Notes: generated by a model not told the origin, from the letters alone. A stretch of DNA of 64,000 bases from DASWJQ01 sp036397095 (GCA_036397095.1 DASWJQ010000111.1:62001-126000), one strand, 5' to 3'; positions 7,228 to 15,590 are shown, counted from the first letter of the stretch. A program made the numbers and translations.

Positions 7228-8037
7228 TCATCTTACAAGAAGTTGCAATGGTTGGTGACCTAAGCCCAAGCCAAAGAAGGCCCAAAGGCCGGCTGCCAGC
7301 AGACCGACGATCGCCAGAAGAATAGGCCAGTCGGAAGCTTTGAAGCGCAAAGGGTGCAGGTCCGTCCGGGTGGCGCCGGCCGCGCCAAACCCGCGGGCTT
7401 CGAGCGCCAGTGCCAATTCCTGGCTGCGTCGCAGCGAGCGCACGATCATGGCGATGAAAATCGGTTGCTGGTGGCGCAAGCGATGGCGCCAACCGCGCTG
7501 TTCCAACAGCAGGCCGCGCGCCCGCTGCGCCTGCTCGATGCTTTGGAAGTTGCCCGCCATCTCCGGCAGGAATCTGAGGGCCAATGAGAAAGCCAGGCCC
7601 CAGCTATACGGCACACCCAGCCAGACCAGGCTGCGGACCACGTCGCGCTGGGTGGTCGTCGCCAGCCACAATAGGACGACCAGTGCCAGTGCCAGGATGC
7701 GCACGGCGACGACCGCACCGGCCGCCAACCCCAGGTCGGTCAACACGATCGGACCGACGCTGGCCAGAGCGGATCCGGCTGGGTAGAACACCGCCCGCAG
7801 CACAAACATGAGCAGGCTGACCGGCAGCAGAGGCAGCAAGGCCGGCCGCAGTTGTGGCCAGCCCAGCCCGGCGCTCCACAGCATCACGATGAACACCAGC
7901 CCGAGTCCCGCCAAGGTGATCAAGCTTTGGTAGACGAGCAGCAACACAAATGCGCTGACCAACAGGGCCAGCTTGGCTCGTGCATCCGCTCGGTGAAGCC
8001 AGCTGTCGCCCGACACAAACCAGGTCGATCGCATCAT
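7228..8037 (-). CDS. ecfT: Energy-coupling factor transporter transmembrane protein EcfT
   Basis: 269 residues with 5-6 membrane segments and an EcfT/CbiQ signature. The two cytoplasmic coupling helices are marked by Ala-Arg-Gly motifs in AQRARGLLLEQRG and LALEARGFGAAG, which dock on the two ATPase subunits. EcfT transmits ATP hydrolysis to the substrate-binding S component in uptake of vitamins or metals. Its ATG overlaps the stop codon of the preceding ATPase gene (the TGA lies inside the leading ATGATG), consistent with translational coupling. The S component and both ATPases are encoded immediately upstream, so this is a dedicated (group I type) cluster or the general ECF module of the cell. 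Confidence 0.9.
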   Translation of the reverse strand: MMRSTWFVSGDSWLHRADARAKLALLVSAFVLLLVYQSLITLAGLGLVFIVMLWSAGLGWPQLRPALLPLLPVSLLMFVLRAVFYPAGSALASVGPIVLTDLGLAAGAVVAVRILALALVVLLWLATTTQRDVVRSLVWLGVPYSWGLAFSLALRFLPEMAGNFQSIEQAQRARGLLLEQRGWRHRLRHQQPIFIAMIVRSLRRSQELALALEARGFGAAGATRTDLHPLRFKASDWPILLAIVGLLAAGLWAFFGLGLGHQPLQLLVR

Positions 8038-8870
8038 CGACTTGTCTCACCCCGCAGGATGCCAATGGCGGCGGCGATGGCCGCGATGGACAAATCGGAG
8101 ACTGGTTGGCCACGTTCAGCCAGCAGACCGGCCAACTGGGCCATCGGCGGCGTCGCCAGCCCGGCCGACCGCATCGCGGGGCCATCCATCAGCACCTGGC
8201 TTGGAGGGCCGGCTGCCAGGATGCGGCCGCCGGCAAGCAACAGGCAGTCCTGGGCATAGCGAACGACAAGGTCCAAATCATGCGTCAGGAGCAGCAGCCC
8301 ATGACCCTGCGGACGCAGGCCGTCGAGTGCCGCCATCAGTTGGTCGGCACTGCCAGGGTCCAGGCCAAGGGTCGGCTCATCGAGCAGCAGAAAGCGGGGG
8401 CGCAGGGCATAGATGGCCGCCACCGTCAACTTGCGCCGCAGGCCATAGCTCAAGTCGGCCGGGGGCAGGTCTGCGACCGCCTCCAGGCCAAACTGGGCCA
8501 GCGCCTCATTCGTCCGGCGCTGGGCGTCGGGGCCATCGAGCAGGTTGTGAGGTCCAAACGCGACTTCCTGGCGGGTGGTCGGACTGAAGATTTGGAGGTC
8601 GGGATCCTGAAAGACCATGCCGACCGACCGGGCCCGTTCACCCAGCGGCACATCGGCCAGATCCTGGCCATCGAGCAGGATGCGGCCTTCGGTTAGGGGC
8701 AGTAGTCCGGCGATGAGCAGCGCCAGCGTGCTCTTGCCGGCCCCGTTGGGCCCGATCAGGGCCGCGGTGCGCCCGCCGACCAGGCTCAGGCTGACATCGT
8801 GCAGCACGCGCTGACCGCCCGGGTAAGCAAAGCTGACCGATTCGACCTCGAGCCGTCCCGGGCCAGGCAT
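8034..8870 (-). CDS. ecfA2: ECF transporter ATP-binding protein EcfA2 type
   Basis: 278 residues from the ATG at 8870, which overlaps the stop of the preceding ATPase gene (TGATG); an in-frame ATG 33 bp upstream is less likely. Walker A is GPNGAGKST, the Q-loop lies in VFQDPDLQIFSPT, Walker B is FLLLDEPTLGLD and the H-loop is LLTHD. The ABC signature is LSYGL instead of the canonical LSGGQ, a degenerate form. Together with the other ATPase and EcfT it should form the energising module of an ECF importer at the inner membrane face. A C-terminal extension of about 60 residues follows the core. Confidence 0.88.
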   Translation of the reverse strand: MPGPGRLEVESVSFAYPGGQRVLHDVSLSLVGGRTAALIGPNGAGKSTLALLIAGLLPLTEGRILLDGQDLADVPLGERARSVGMVFQDPDLQIFSPTTRQEVAFGPHNLLDGPDAQRRTNEALAQFGLEAVADLPPADLSYGLRRKLTVAAIYALRPRFLLLDEPTLGLDPGSADQLMAALDGLRPQGHGLLLLTHDLDLVVRYAQDCLLLAGGRILAAGPPSQVLMDGPAMRSAGLATPPMAQLAGLLAERGQPVSDLSIAAIAAAIGILRGETSR

Positions 8871-9772
8871 CAGGCCGAACCGGCCGGCGCGGGCGGCAGC
8901 CACTGGCTCAGGTGAGATAACGCCGTTTCCAGATCGTGGAAGTCGGCCGGAAAACCCGCCCGCTGAAGCTGGTCAGCCAATGCCAGCGCGGCTGGCTGGG
9001 CCAAGCCCCAACTGGCCAGTCGTTCGGCGTTGGCCAGGATGTCCTTCGGATGACCGTCGGCCACCACCCGGCCGGCCACCAGCACAAGCAGCCGGTCGGC
9101 GTAACCGGCCACCCACTGGCTGTCGTTGGAGATCACCAGGAGTGTGCTGGCCGAAGACCGTTGCAGCCCGTCCAGTGCCGCCTGCAGCTGGCGGGCGCCC
9201 GGGGCGTCCAGGCGGGCGGTAGGTTCGTCGAGGATCAGCACCTCGGGACTCATCGCCAGGATGGCAGCCAGGGCAACCCGTTGCTTCTGCCCGCCCGAAA
9301 GTTCGGCCGGTGATCTGACTTCGTAGCCGGCCAGGTTGACCTGGTCCAGGGCCTGCTGGATGCGGGCAGGCATCTCATGGGTCGGAACGCCAAGACTCTC
9401 GAGGCCGAAGGCGACCTCGGCCTCGACAGTGGTCATCAAGAACTGGGATTCCGGATCTTGCAGTACCAGACCCACGCGCCGGGCCAGGGAAGGAACCGGG
9501 GTGGTACGGGGATCCATGCCGAGAACGCGGACACGACCGCGGATGCGGCCGCCGGTCGACTGCGGCACGATGCCGAGCAGGGTGAGCGCCAGAGTAGTCT
9601 TGCCGGAGCCGGTCGGCCCCATGATGGCCACCCGCTCGCCGGCTTCAACCGTGAGGTCGACGCCCGCCAGTGCCCAGGGGGGCAATTGCCCGGCGGACGG
9701 GCCTGGGTAGGCATAGTGAAGATCCTGCAGCCTGATTGCCGGATCGGCCCTTGCTCCCGCCGTCGAACTCAT
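8870..9772 (-). CDS. ecfA1: ECF transporter ATP-binding protein EcfA1 type
   Basis: 300 residues. Walker A GPTGSGKTT, Q-loop LVLQDPESQFLMTTVEAEVAFG (shortened here as LQDPESQF), canonical signature LSGGQKQRVALA and Walker B VLILDEPTARLD are all visible. At the H-loop position the sequence reads VISND rather than the usual THD, so the switch histidine is replaced by Asn. Paired with the EcfA2-type subunit, whose signature is degenerate, this leaves one good and one weakened composite ATP site. The gene lies 21 bp after the S component gene in the same operon. Confidence 0.88.
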   Translation of the reverse strand: MSSTAGARADPAIRLQDLHYAYPGPSAGQLPPWALAGVDLTVEAGERVAIMGPTGSGKTTLALTLLGIVPQSTGGRIRGRVRVLGMDPRTTPVPSLARRVGLVLQDPESQFLMTTVEAEVAFGLESLGVPTHEMPARIQQALDQVNLAGYEVRSPAELSGGQKQRVALAAILAMSPEVLILDEPTARLDAPGARQLQAALDGLQRSSASTLLVISNDSQWVAGYADRLLVLVAGRVVADGHPKDILANAERLASWGLAQPAALALADQLQRAGFPADFHDLETALSHLSQWLPPAPAGSA

Positions 9773-9793
9773 CGGATCCAGCCGACCGGCCGC

Positions 9794-10315
9794 TCAGACC
9801 TCCTCATACTGAGGTTCTGACGACAATTGATTGATGGCGGGATAGACCCGCTGGATCTGGCGAAACAGGAGCAGACCAATCCCGCCGAGTCCCACCTGGA
9901 CCAGGTTGCCGGGCAATTCGGCCAGCGCACCGGCCAGGCCAAAGCCATAAAAAACCGCCTCACCGACCAGGTACAAACCAGCCTGGGCCAGGCCGCCAAT
10001 GACCCAACCGAGCAGCATGCCCGCCCAGCCCTTGCGCCAGCCGAGCCAGCCGACGATCAGGCCGGTGCTGCCGTGGGCCACCAGCGTCAGAGGGGCGAAG
10101 CTGGCGAAGCCGCCCAGGATGTCGGCCAGTGCTGCGCCCAGTCCGGCGGCCAGCGCCCCCAAGATTGGGCCAAAGGCAATGGCGACAAAAGTCTCGGCAA
10201 CTACCCCCAGATGCCAGAACCCACCGGTTGCCGGCACGGGAATGCGTACGATGGAAACGAACAAGGCAACCAGCGCAATACTGACCGCCAGCACGGCGAC
10301 AAAGCGAGCCCGCAT
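9794..10315 (-). CDS. ECF transporter S component (substrate-binding membrane protein)
   Basis: 173 residues, almost entirely hydrophobic, with 5-6 predicted membrane helices. The central block AIAFGPILGALAAGLGAALADILGG is characteristic of ECF S components of the PF07155-like or ThiW/HmpT-like groups (quoted part: GPILGALAAGLGAALAD). S components bind the vitamin or metal and toggle in the membrane when driven by EcfT and the ATPases. The substrate is not determined; pyrimidine or thiazole moieties of thiamine are possible for this type. AAGGAGG lies 6 nt before the ATG. The gap to mutM is only 50 bp, too short for a typical vitamin riboswitch, so expression is likely from the mutM side. Confidence 0.8.
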   Translation of the reverse strand: MRARFVAVLAVSIALVALFVSIVRIPVPATGGFWHLGVVAETFVAIAFGPILGALAAGLGAALADILGGFASFAPLTLVAHGSTGLIVGWLGWRKGWAGMLLGWVIGGLAQAGLYLVGEAVFYGFGLAGALAELPGNLVQVGLGGIGLLLFRQIQRVYPAINQLSSEPQYEEV

Positions 10316-10365
10316 GGATTTCCTCCTTGCCTAGACCCGAGGCCAACGCCCTGGGCAAGCGGATT

Positions 10366-11226
10366 CTACTCGACGGCCGATCCTCGCCTGCCGCCCATGT
10401 CGGCGAACAGGCCGCCCGGCTGGCATGTTCGGCAGAAGTTGGTCACGCGGCGGCGCGCCCGGATTTCCGAAATGGAGGTACCACAGCGGGGGCATGGCTG
10501 TCCGCCACGCAGGTGGACCTGGAAGAAGTCGCGCGGTTTACCGTCAATGGCCGAGCCCATGGCTTCGCGTGCCAGGTGACCGGCTTCGAGCAGGGTGATG
10601 CGGATTGCATCGTACAAGTGGTCCACCTCTTCGCCCGCCAGGCTGGGGCGCTTGCGGTACGGGTGCAGCCCGGCCTGCCACAAGATTTCGTCGGCGTAGG
10701 CATTGCCAATGCCTGCGATGAATTGCTCGCGGGCCAGCACGCCTTTGATCTCGCCATGGAATCGGCGCAACCGGGAATGGAACTCCTGCCGCGAGATCTC
10801 AAAGGCGCCCGGCCCCATCTCGCCAAAGGTCGGAATGACTTGAGGATCTTGCGCCAGATAAATCTGGCCCATCTGTTTGTCGTCGAGGTAGCGCAACTCC
10901 AGGTTGAGGTCGGCGAAGACCAAAGTCAACAGGGTGGCCGCCAGTCTGCGTTGGTCAGGCGGGCAGAGTTGGAGCCGCCCGGCCAACTTTGGATTGATCG
11001 CCAGGGTAGTTGGCCGGTCCTGAAATTCCACCAGAATGAACTTGCCGCGCCGGCGCACGTCCGCCAGGCGAGCGCCAACCAGTGCGGGCTCAAACCCGGC
11101 ACCGGTTAGATCGCGCAACACAATCGGCCCACGCTTGGGGTCGACATCCACAGCATGAATCCGTTGGCCGACCAGCCGGTTTTCGAGCTGGCTCCGGACA
11201 TTCTCGAGTTCGGGCAGTTCAGGCAT
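10366..11226 (-). CDS. mutM: Formamidopyrimidine-DNA glycosylase (Fpg/MutM)
   Basis: 286 residues, standard length. The N terminus MPELPELE gives the catalytic Pro2 and Glu3 after Met removal. The RRRGKFILVEF segment supplies the conserved lysine, GIGNAYADEILWQAGLHP is the H2TH region, and the C-terminal zinc finger has CPRCGTSISE...NFCRTCQ. Fpg excises 8-oxoguanine and ring-opened purines and cuts the strand by beta-delta elimination. It is the first gene of a run that continues into the ECF transporter; this may be positional rather than functional. A divergent LysM gene begins 93 bp away. Confidence 0.95.
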   Translation of the reverse strand: MPELPELENVRSQLENRLVGQRIHAVDVDPKRGPIVLRDLTGAGFEPALVGARLADVRRRGKFILVEFQDRPTTLAINPKLAGRLQLCPPDQRRLAATLLTLVFADLNLELRYLDDKQMGQIYLAQDPQVIPTFGEMGPGAFEISRQEFHSRLRRFHGEIKGVLAREQFIAGIGNAYADEILWQAGLHPYRKRPSLAGEEVDHLYDAIRITLLEAGHLAREAMGSAIDGKPRDFFQVHLRGGQPCPRCGTSISEIRARRRVTNFCRTCQPGGLFADMGGRRGSAVE

Positions 11227-11304
11227 GCTGCCTCCGCCGGAGCAAGTTGCCAGGTCGAGGCACGGCCACAGGTCTCAAAGCTACTCGGCGGCTACGGCCG
11301 CGAC

Positions 11305-11310
11305 TATAAT
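11305..11310 (+). promoter_or_regulatory. -10 box TATAAT for the LysM gene
   Basis: A perfect TATAAT lies 8 nt before the ATG at 11319 (5 nt before an in-frame TTG at 11316). There is no Shine-Dalgarno sequence, so a leaderless message is likely. The upstream 40 bp are GC-rich without a clear -35. Confidence 0.55.
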
Positions 11311-11318
11311 CGGATTTG

Positions 11319-12158
11319 ATGGCGAATCGTTGGAAGTTTGGGACCGGCGCCGGCGTGATTGTCTGTCTGGCAGTGCTGGCATGGCTGACGCCGGCCGCGG
11401 CCTCGGGCGTGCCGCAGCCGATGGCGCAGGCCCCGACGCCCTTCCTGACACCGACCCCAAACCAGGCAGGCGACATCCTGTACACGGTTCAGGAGTTCGA
11501 TACGGCCTGGCGGATTGCCGCCATTGCCGGGATCAGCCTGGAGGAGCTGTACGCACTCAACGGGCTCCAGCCGACCGACTTCCTGACGCCTGGCACCCAG
11601 CTGCTACTGGGCAGGGCCAGTCCCAGCCTGCCGACCTCCGTCCCTGGGCAGGAACCGACTGAATCACTCATTGAGCCCACGCCCACCCCCGAGCAAGGGA
11701 CCGGCGAGATCTGCGCCCTGTTGTTCGAGGACAGCAACGGCAACGCCAGACTGGATGAGGCTGAGTTTGCTTTGGCTGGCGGCCAGGTAAGTGTGGCCGA
11801 CGCCAGTGGAGCCTTGGCCGGTGAGGGCACCACCAGTGCCGAACCGCCCGAAGAAGAGCCCATTGGCAGTTGCTTTCCGGACTTGCAGGATGGCGACTAC
11901 AACGTAAGCGGTGCCGTCCCCGAAGGCTACAATCCTACGACGTCGATGAACGCACCCGTCCGCCTCAATCCGGGCGAAACCAAGTACGTCGAATTCGGCG
12001 CCCAGCCGAGTTCGGCGTTGGGGGGAGCTGCGGTGCCGGGCGGCGGGGGCACGTCGACTGTCTTGGGTCTGGTCGGTGTCGTCTTTCTGGGCGCTGCCGG
12101 CGCGCTGGCTTACTTTGCGGCCCGCTACAATCGCCGGTCTCCGCGCTCGCTGCGCTGA
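11319..12158 (+). CDS. Secreted or membrane LysM-domain protein with SdrD-B-like repeat
   Basis: 279 residues: signal peptide or anchor (about 8-27), a Pro/Thr linker, one LysM domain (about 50-95: YTVQEFDTAWRIAAIAGIS, ELYALNGL, LTPGTQLLL), another Pro/Thr/Glu linker, an SdrD B / carboxypeptidase-regulatory-like beta domain (ALLFEDSNGNARLDEAE, LAGGQVSV, DGDYNVSGAVPEGY), a Gly-rich stretch, and a C-terminal transmembrane helix with basic tail. LysM domains bind peptidoglycan or chitin-like glycans, so a wall-associated adhesin or scaffold role is likely. Divergent to mutM. Confidence 0.75.
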   Translation: MANRWKFGTGAGVIVCLAVLAWLTPAAASGVPQPMAQAPTPFLTPTPNQAGDILYTVQEFDTAWRIAAIAGISLEELYALNGLQPTDFLTPGTQLLLGRASPSLPTSVPGQEPTESLIEPTPTPEQGTGEICALLFEDSNGNARLDEAEFALAGGQVSVADASGALAGEGTTSAEPPEEEPIGSCFPDLQDGDYNVSGAVPEGYNPTTSMNAPVRLNPGETKYVEFGAQPSSALGGAAVPGGGGTSTVLGLVGVVFLGAAGALAYFAARYNRRSPRSLR

Positions 12159-12176
12159 ACGCCGCAGCCACCAATT

Positions 12177-13295
12177 TCAGTTCAGCATTGACTTGAGCGC
12201 GGCCAGCAGGAGTTCCACATTTGACCGGCTACTCGAATGGCCCATAAGGCCTATGCGCCAGATCTGACCGGCCAGCGGGCCAAAGCCACCGGCGATTTCG
12301 ATGTTGTGTTCCGTCAGCAGCCGGCGGCGCAAGCGGGCTTCGTCGTGACCGGACGGCACGCGCACTGTGGTCAGGACGGGGACGCGCCTTTTCTCTGGAA
12401 CAAACATTTCCAGGCCAAGCGCCTCGAGCCCATCCCACAGCAATCTGGCGTTCAACTGGTGTCGTTGGAAGCGGGCGGGCAGCCCTTCCTCGATGACGAG
12501 GCGTAAAGCCTCACGCAGGCCGTACATGGTGCTGATCGGTGCCGTATGGTGGTAGGCGGGAGAGTCGCCCCAGTAGCGGTTCAACTCCACCAGGTCGAAG
12601 TAGAAGACCGGCGGAGGCATGGGCCGCCCCTCGATTATCTGGCGAGCGCTCGGGCTGACCGTCAGCGGCGACAGACCGGACGGCCCGGACAGGCATTTCT
12701 GCCCGGCGCTGTAAGCCACATCCACGCCCCACTCGTCGATCTTAAGTTCGAGACCTCCTAACGAAGTTACGCAGTCGAGCACCAACAGGGCGCCGGCCTG
12801 GTGGCAGCCCTGGGCGATCTCTGCGATGGCGGGCTGCAAAGCGCCCGTCGACGTCTCGGCATGCACCAGCGTGACGATTTTGTAGGAGGACTTGGACAGC
12901 GCCTCGATGATGGTGGCGGGCTCGAAGACCTGGCCCCAAGGGTGCTCCAGGCGATCGACCTCGGCACCATAGCGCGCTGCCATCTGTGCCAAGCGCTCGC
13001 CAAAGTAGCCTTGCACGCAGGCCAGCACGCGGTCACCGAGCTCGACCAGGTTGCCCACGGCGGCCTCCATTGCCGCCGTGCCGGTCCCGGGGACCGCCAG
13101 TGTCCATTCGTTCCGTGTCTGGAATACCGTCCGCAGCAGCGACTGCACCTCTCCCATTACAGTCAAGAACTCCGGGTCCAGGTGCCCAACCAGGGGTGTC
13201 GCCATCGCCTGCAGCACGCGTGGATCAACCTCACTCGGTCCCGGGCCGAGCAGCGTGCGCTTGGGCATCGACAATGGGCTCAGTGCATGGGGCAT
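12177..13295 (-). CDS. Class V aminotransferase, alanine-glyoxylate / serine-pyruvate type
   Basis: 372 residues. LLGPGPSEVDPRVLQAM at the N terminus and HLDPEF are typical of the alanine-glyoxylate/serine-glyoxylate aminotransferase group. The PLP aspartate is in LVLDCVTSLGG and the Schiff-base lysine in SAGQKCLSGPSG. ETSTGALQPA contributes to substrate and cofactor binding. The enzyme would transfer an amino group from alanine or serine to glyoxylate or a related 2-oxo acid; related proteins act in purine catabolism with ureidoglycine. GGAGG is 9 nt before the ATG, and a TATAAT on the minus strand near 13354-13359 provides a promoter. Confidence 0.88.
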   Translation of the reverse strand: MPHALSPLSMPKRTLLGPGPSEVDPRVLQAMATPLVGHLDPEFLTVMGEVQSLLRTVFQTRNEWTLAVPGTGTAAMEAAVGNLVELGDRVLACVQGYFGERLAQMAARYGAEVDRLEHPWGQVFEPATIIEALSKSSYKIVTLVHAETSTGALQPAIAEIAQGCHQAGALLVLDCVTSLGGLELKIDEWGVDVAYSAGQKCLSGPSGLSPLTVSPSARQIIEGRPMPPPVFYFDLVELNRYWGDSPAYHHTAPISTMYGLREALRLVIEEGLPARFQRHQLNARLLWDGLEALGLEMFVPEKRRVPVLTTVRVPSGHDEARLRRRLLTEHNIEIAGGFGPLAGQIWRIGLMGHSSSRSNVELLLAALKSMLN

Positions 13296-13381
13296 GGGCC
13301 TGGACCTCCAGCGGTGGGCGGGTAGGCAACTTGCAGGTTGAACGGCGGCTAGGATTATAGTCCCGGGGCTCTTTGGTCTGC

Positions 13382-13410
13382 TTGAACTCCGTGCCTGCCG
13401 ATGCTAAAGT
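13382..13410 (+). promoter_or_regulatory. Promoter for the diguanylate cyclase gene
   Basis: TTGAAC (13382-13387), 17-bp spacer, TAAAGT (13405-13410). It lies just upstream of the ATG at 13439, which has TAGGAG as ribosome site; this supports that start over a longer in-frame one at 13373. Confidence 0.6.
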
Positions 13411-13438
13411 GAAACGATCCGGCGGGTTAGGAGTCACA

Positions 13439-14899
13439 ATGCAACGGCAGACCGATGCCCAGGGAGACGTCGCCACACCCCAAGGTCGACCGGACTTCGA
13501 GCGGCTGGCGCGCCGGTCGACGGATGGCTATTTCCGCTATCGATTCCCCGAAGGATTGACCTTCGCCAGTCCGGGTCTCGCCGCCCTGCTGGGTCGGCCC
13601 CAGGACGAGCTGCAAGGAACAGGCGTGGTCTGGCCCGACCTCATCGCGGCCAATTCCATCGCTGAATTCGACGCCCTAGTTGAGCAACTCCGAACCCGCC
13701 AGACCGACCAACTGCTGACGGTTGTTCAGTTCCAGCGAGTTGATGAGGATCCGGTGTGGGTTGAGCTTTATTGTTTGCCGGTCTTCGGGGAGTTCGGCGG
13801 GGTACAGGCCCTCGACGGAGTAGCGCGCGACGTGTCGCAGCACCTGGATGTGGCCGATCTGCTCAGCCGCCGATCGATTGAGCAGGCCGTCTTGCTCGAA
13901 GCCCAGCGCGAGCTGCTGACCTCACTCGATTTCCAACAGACAATCGGTTTGATCGTCGAACAGGCACTGCGCCTATTGGAGGCGCGTGGCAGCACATTGT
14001 TCCTGCTTGAACCCCGCACCCGGACGCTGCGGCCGACGGCTGGCGCCGGTCCGGATAGTGCCATCGACCAGGGGGTCGAACTGACGCTGGGCGAAGGTGT
14101 CAGCGGCTGGGTCGTGGCCAATGGGCGTCCGATTCTGCTGGACAGTCTGGCAAACGACAAGCGCGGCGCGCGGCTGCTGAGTCGACTAGGGGCCGACGCT
14201 TCGACGTTGTCGGCGCCATTGGTGCTGGGTGAGACGATTGCCGGTGCGCTGACGGTCACTGGCAAGCCGGGCCAGTTTGGGGACGATGATCTGTCGTTCT
14301 TGGTTGCGCTGGCGCAAGTGGCCTCGTTGGCCTTAGCCAACTCTAGGTCGTACCAGACCGTCGAGCGTCTGGCCACCGTTGATAGCCTGACGGGCGCCTA
14401 CAACCGACGTTTCCTCGAAGACAACCTGCCTGACGAACTCGAGCGGGCGTACCGCATGCATTACCCGCTGGCTCTGATGATGATCGATGTCGACAACTTG
14501 AAAGCGGTCAATGACCAGCATGGCCACACACAGGGCGATGAAGTGCTGCGCCGGACCGTGGCATCCGCCCTGCAGAATATCCGTGAGACCGACTGGCTGG
14601 TGCGCTTCGGCGGAGACGAGTTCATCGTGGTGCTGCCAGGTTGCAGCCCCGAGCACCTGGCGATCCTGGCCGACAAGATCCAAAACCAACTGGCCAATGC
14701 CGAAGACCTTGCGGCGCCGGTCAGCTTGAGCCTTGGGGGGGCCATCCTCGACTCGGGTTGGATGGCGCCCGCAGAGTTGCTGCAGGCGGCCGACGATGCC
14801 GAGCGTCAGGCCAAGCGCGACGGCGGAAACCGGATGATTTTGCGCCGGTTGACGGGTGCCAGCCAACGAGGGAGCACAGGCCAGCTCACGCGAAGCTGA
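13439..14899 (+). CDS. PAS-GAF-GGDEF diguanylate cyclase
   Basis: 486 residues with a PAS-like domain (about 15-140), a coiled linker, a GAF domain (about 160-310: TIGLIVEQALRLLEARGS ... FLVALAQVASLALANS) and a GGDEF domain (about 320-475). The active site is intact, RFGGDEFIVVLPG, and an RETD inhibitory I-site lies exactly five residues upstream, so product feedback by c-di-GMP is expected. The enzyme condenses two GTP to cyclic di-GMP. There is no transmembrane segment, so it is probably a cytosolic sensor. The stop overlaps the ATG of the next gene (TGATG), which links it to a DNA-binding protein. Confidence 0.9.
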   Translation: MQRQTDAQGDVATPQGRPDFERLARRSTDGYFRYRFPEGLTFASPGLAALLGRPQDELQGTGVVWPDLIAANSIAEFDALVEQLRTRQTDQLLTVVQFQRVDEDPVWVELYCLPVFGEFGGVQALDGVARDVSQHLDVADLLSRRSIEQAVLLEAQRELLTSLDFQQTIGLIVEQALRLLEARGSTLFLLEPRTRTLRPTAGAGPDSAIDQGVELTLGEGVSGWVVANGRPILLDSLANDKRGARLLSRLGADASTLSAPLVLGETIAGALTVTGKPGQFGDDDLSFLVALAQVASLALANSRSYQTVERLATVDSLTGAYNRRFLEDNLPDELERAYRMHYPLALMMIDVDNLKAVNDQHGHTQGDEVLRRTVASALQNIRETDWLVRFGGDEFIVVLPGCSPEHLAILADKIQNQLANAEDLAAPVSLSLGGAILDSGWMAPAELLQAADDAERQAKRDGGNRMILRRLTGASQRGSTGQLTRS

Positions 14900-15399
14900 T
14901 GGCCGCCAAGCCCGGTTCGAAATACCATCCACTTTTCCGCCACTTACAACAGGCGGCCGCCGACCGGATTGTCCTTCGCCTCGATCAAATCGAAGCGCTG
15001 CTCGATGAGCCGCTGCCAGCCTCAGCCCGGCGTGGGACCGCCTTCTGGGCCAACCGCCGCCGCGGTGGGCACCAGGCTACGGCTTGGATGGAGGCCGGCT
15101 ATCACGTCACCGAAGTCGATCTGGCGCACGGGCGAATTGTGTTTGAGCGGCCGCTGATCCACTACCAGGTCAAGCCTCAGGGAGATAGCTGGCAGTGGGA
15201 TGGGGAAGCAGTGCGCGCCTTGCGGGCGCATATGGATGTTAACCAGGGAGAATTGGCGGCCATCCTGGGGGTTCGGCAGCAAACGGTCAGCGAGTGGGAG
15301 AATGACATCTACCGGCCGACCCGGAGCCGGTCCAAGCACCTGGCGATCATTGCCGAGCGGGCGGAGTTCCCCTTTAAAGGCGAGGACGACGCCACTTGA
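14899..15399 (+). CDS. DUF7662 / helix-turn-helix regulator
   Basis: 166 residues. The N-terminal part (about 8-85) has YHPLFRHLQQAAADRIVLR, IEALLDEPLPASARR, FWAN and TAWMEAGYHV, matching the uncharacterised DUF7662 domain. The C-terminal part (about 105-160) is an XRE-type HTH: RALRAHMDVNQGELAAILG, VRQQTVSEWE. The ATG overlaps the stop of the diguanylate cyclase gene, so translation is coupled. I infer a transcription factor acting with, or responding to, the cyclase; the ligand or target genes are unknown. Confidence 0.78.
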   Translation: MAAKPGSKYHPLFRHLQQAAADRIVLRLDQIEALLDEPLPASARRGTAFWANRRRGGHQATAWMEAGYHVTEVDLAHGRIVFERPLIHYQVKPQGDSWQWDGEAVRALRAHMDVNQGELAAILGVRQQTVSEWENDIYRPTRSRSKHLAIIAERAEFPFKGEDDAT

Positions 15400-15424
15400 C
15401 AGGCAACACGCTACCGTGTATGCT
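15396..15424 (+). promoter_or_regulatory. Strong sigma-70 type promoter without an obvious gene
   Basis: TTGACA (15396-15401), exactly 17 bp, TATGCT (15419-15424). It is one of the best promoter matches in the window, overlaps the stop codon of the HTH gene, and points into a 230-bp stretch that has no convincing reading frame before the convergent aconitase gene. Confidence 0.65.
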
Positions 15425-15430
15425 GTCACT

Positions 15431-15590
15431 ACCTGGACAGCGGTTCAGGCCCGGGCGAAGCGCTCGCGAGTTGCGGAAGGGGGCGGTCCTACGTGGGCCG
15501 GTTGCAGCGAACGAGCGCTTCTCCGCGCCACCATGGAGCGGATGCAGGGAGGATGGCAGTCCGGTCTCATGTTTCGAGGTCTGCCAATCC
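15431..15590 (+). ncRNA. Candidate structured small RNA
   Basis: Downstream of the promoter above, the sequence folds into a long interrupted hairpin at 15457-15521: GAAGCGCTCG pairs with CGAGCGCTTC (10 bp), then GTTGC with GCAGC, then CGGTCC with GGGCCG around loop TACGT. A second hairpin at 15551-15590 pairs GGAT-GGCAG with CTGCC-A-ATCC. CTGGAC near 15432-15437 could also pair with GTCCGG near 15559. The 3' end is not defined because no U-tract is visible. It does not show the signatures I know for tmRNA, RNase P, SRP RNA or 6S RNA. Boundaries are estimates. Confidence 0.4.

Noticed and set aside
13373..13438. Longer in-frame start of the diguanylate cyclase
   Set aside because: A promoter with ideal spacing lies inside this extension and a ribosome site precedes the ATG at 13439.
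15440..15460. tRNA T-arm (GGTTCAGGCCC)
   Set aside because: The conserved A after the purine is absent and no acceptor stem or anticodon arm can be drawn around it.
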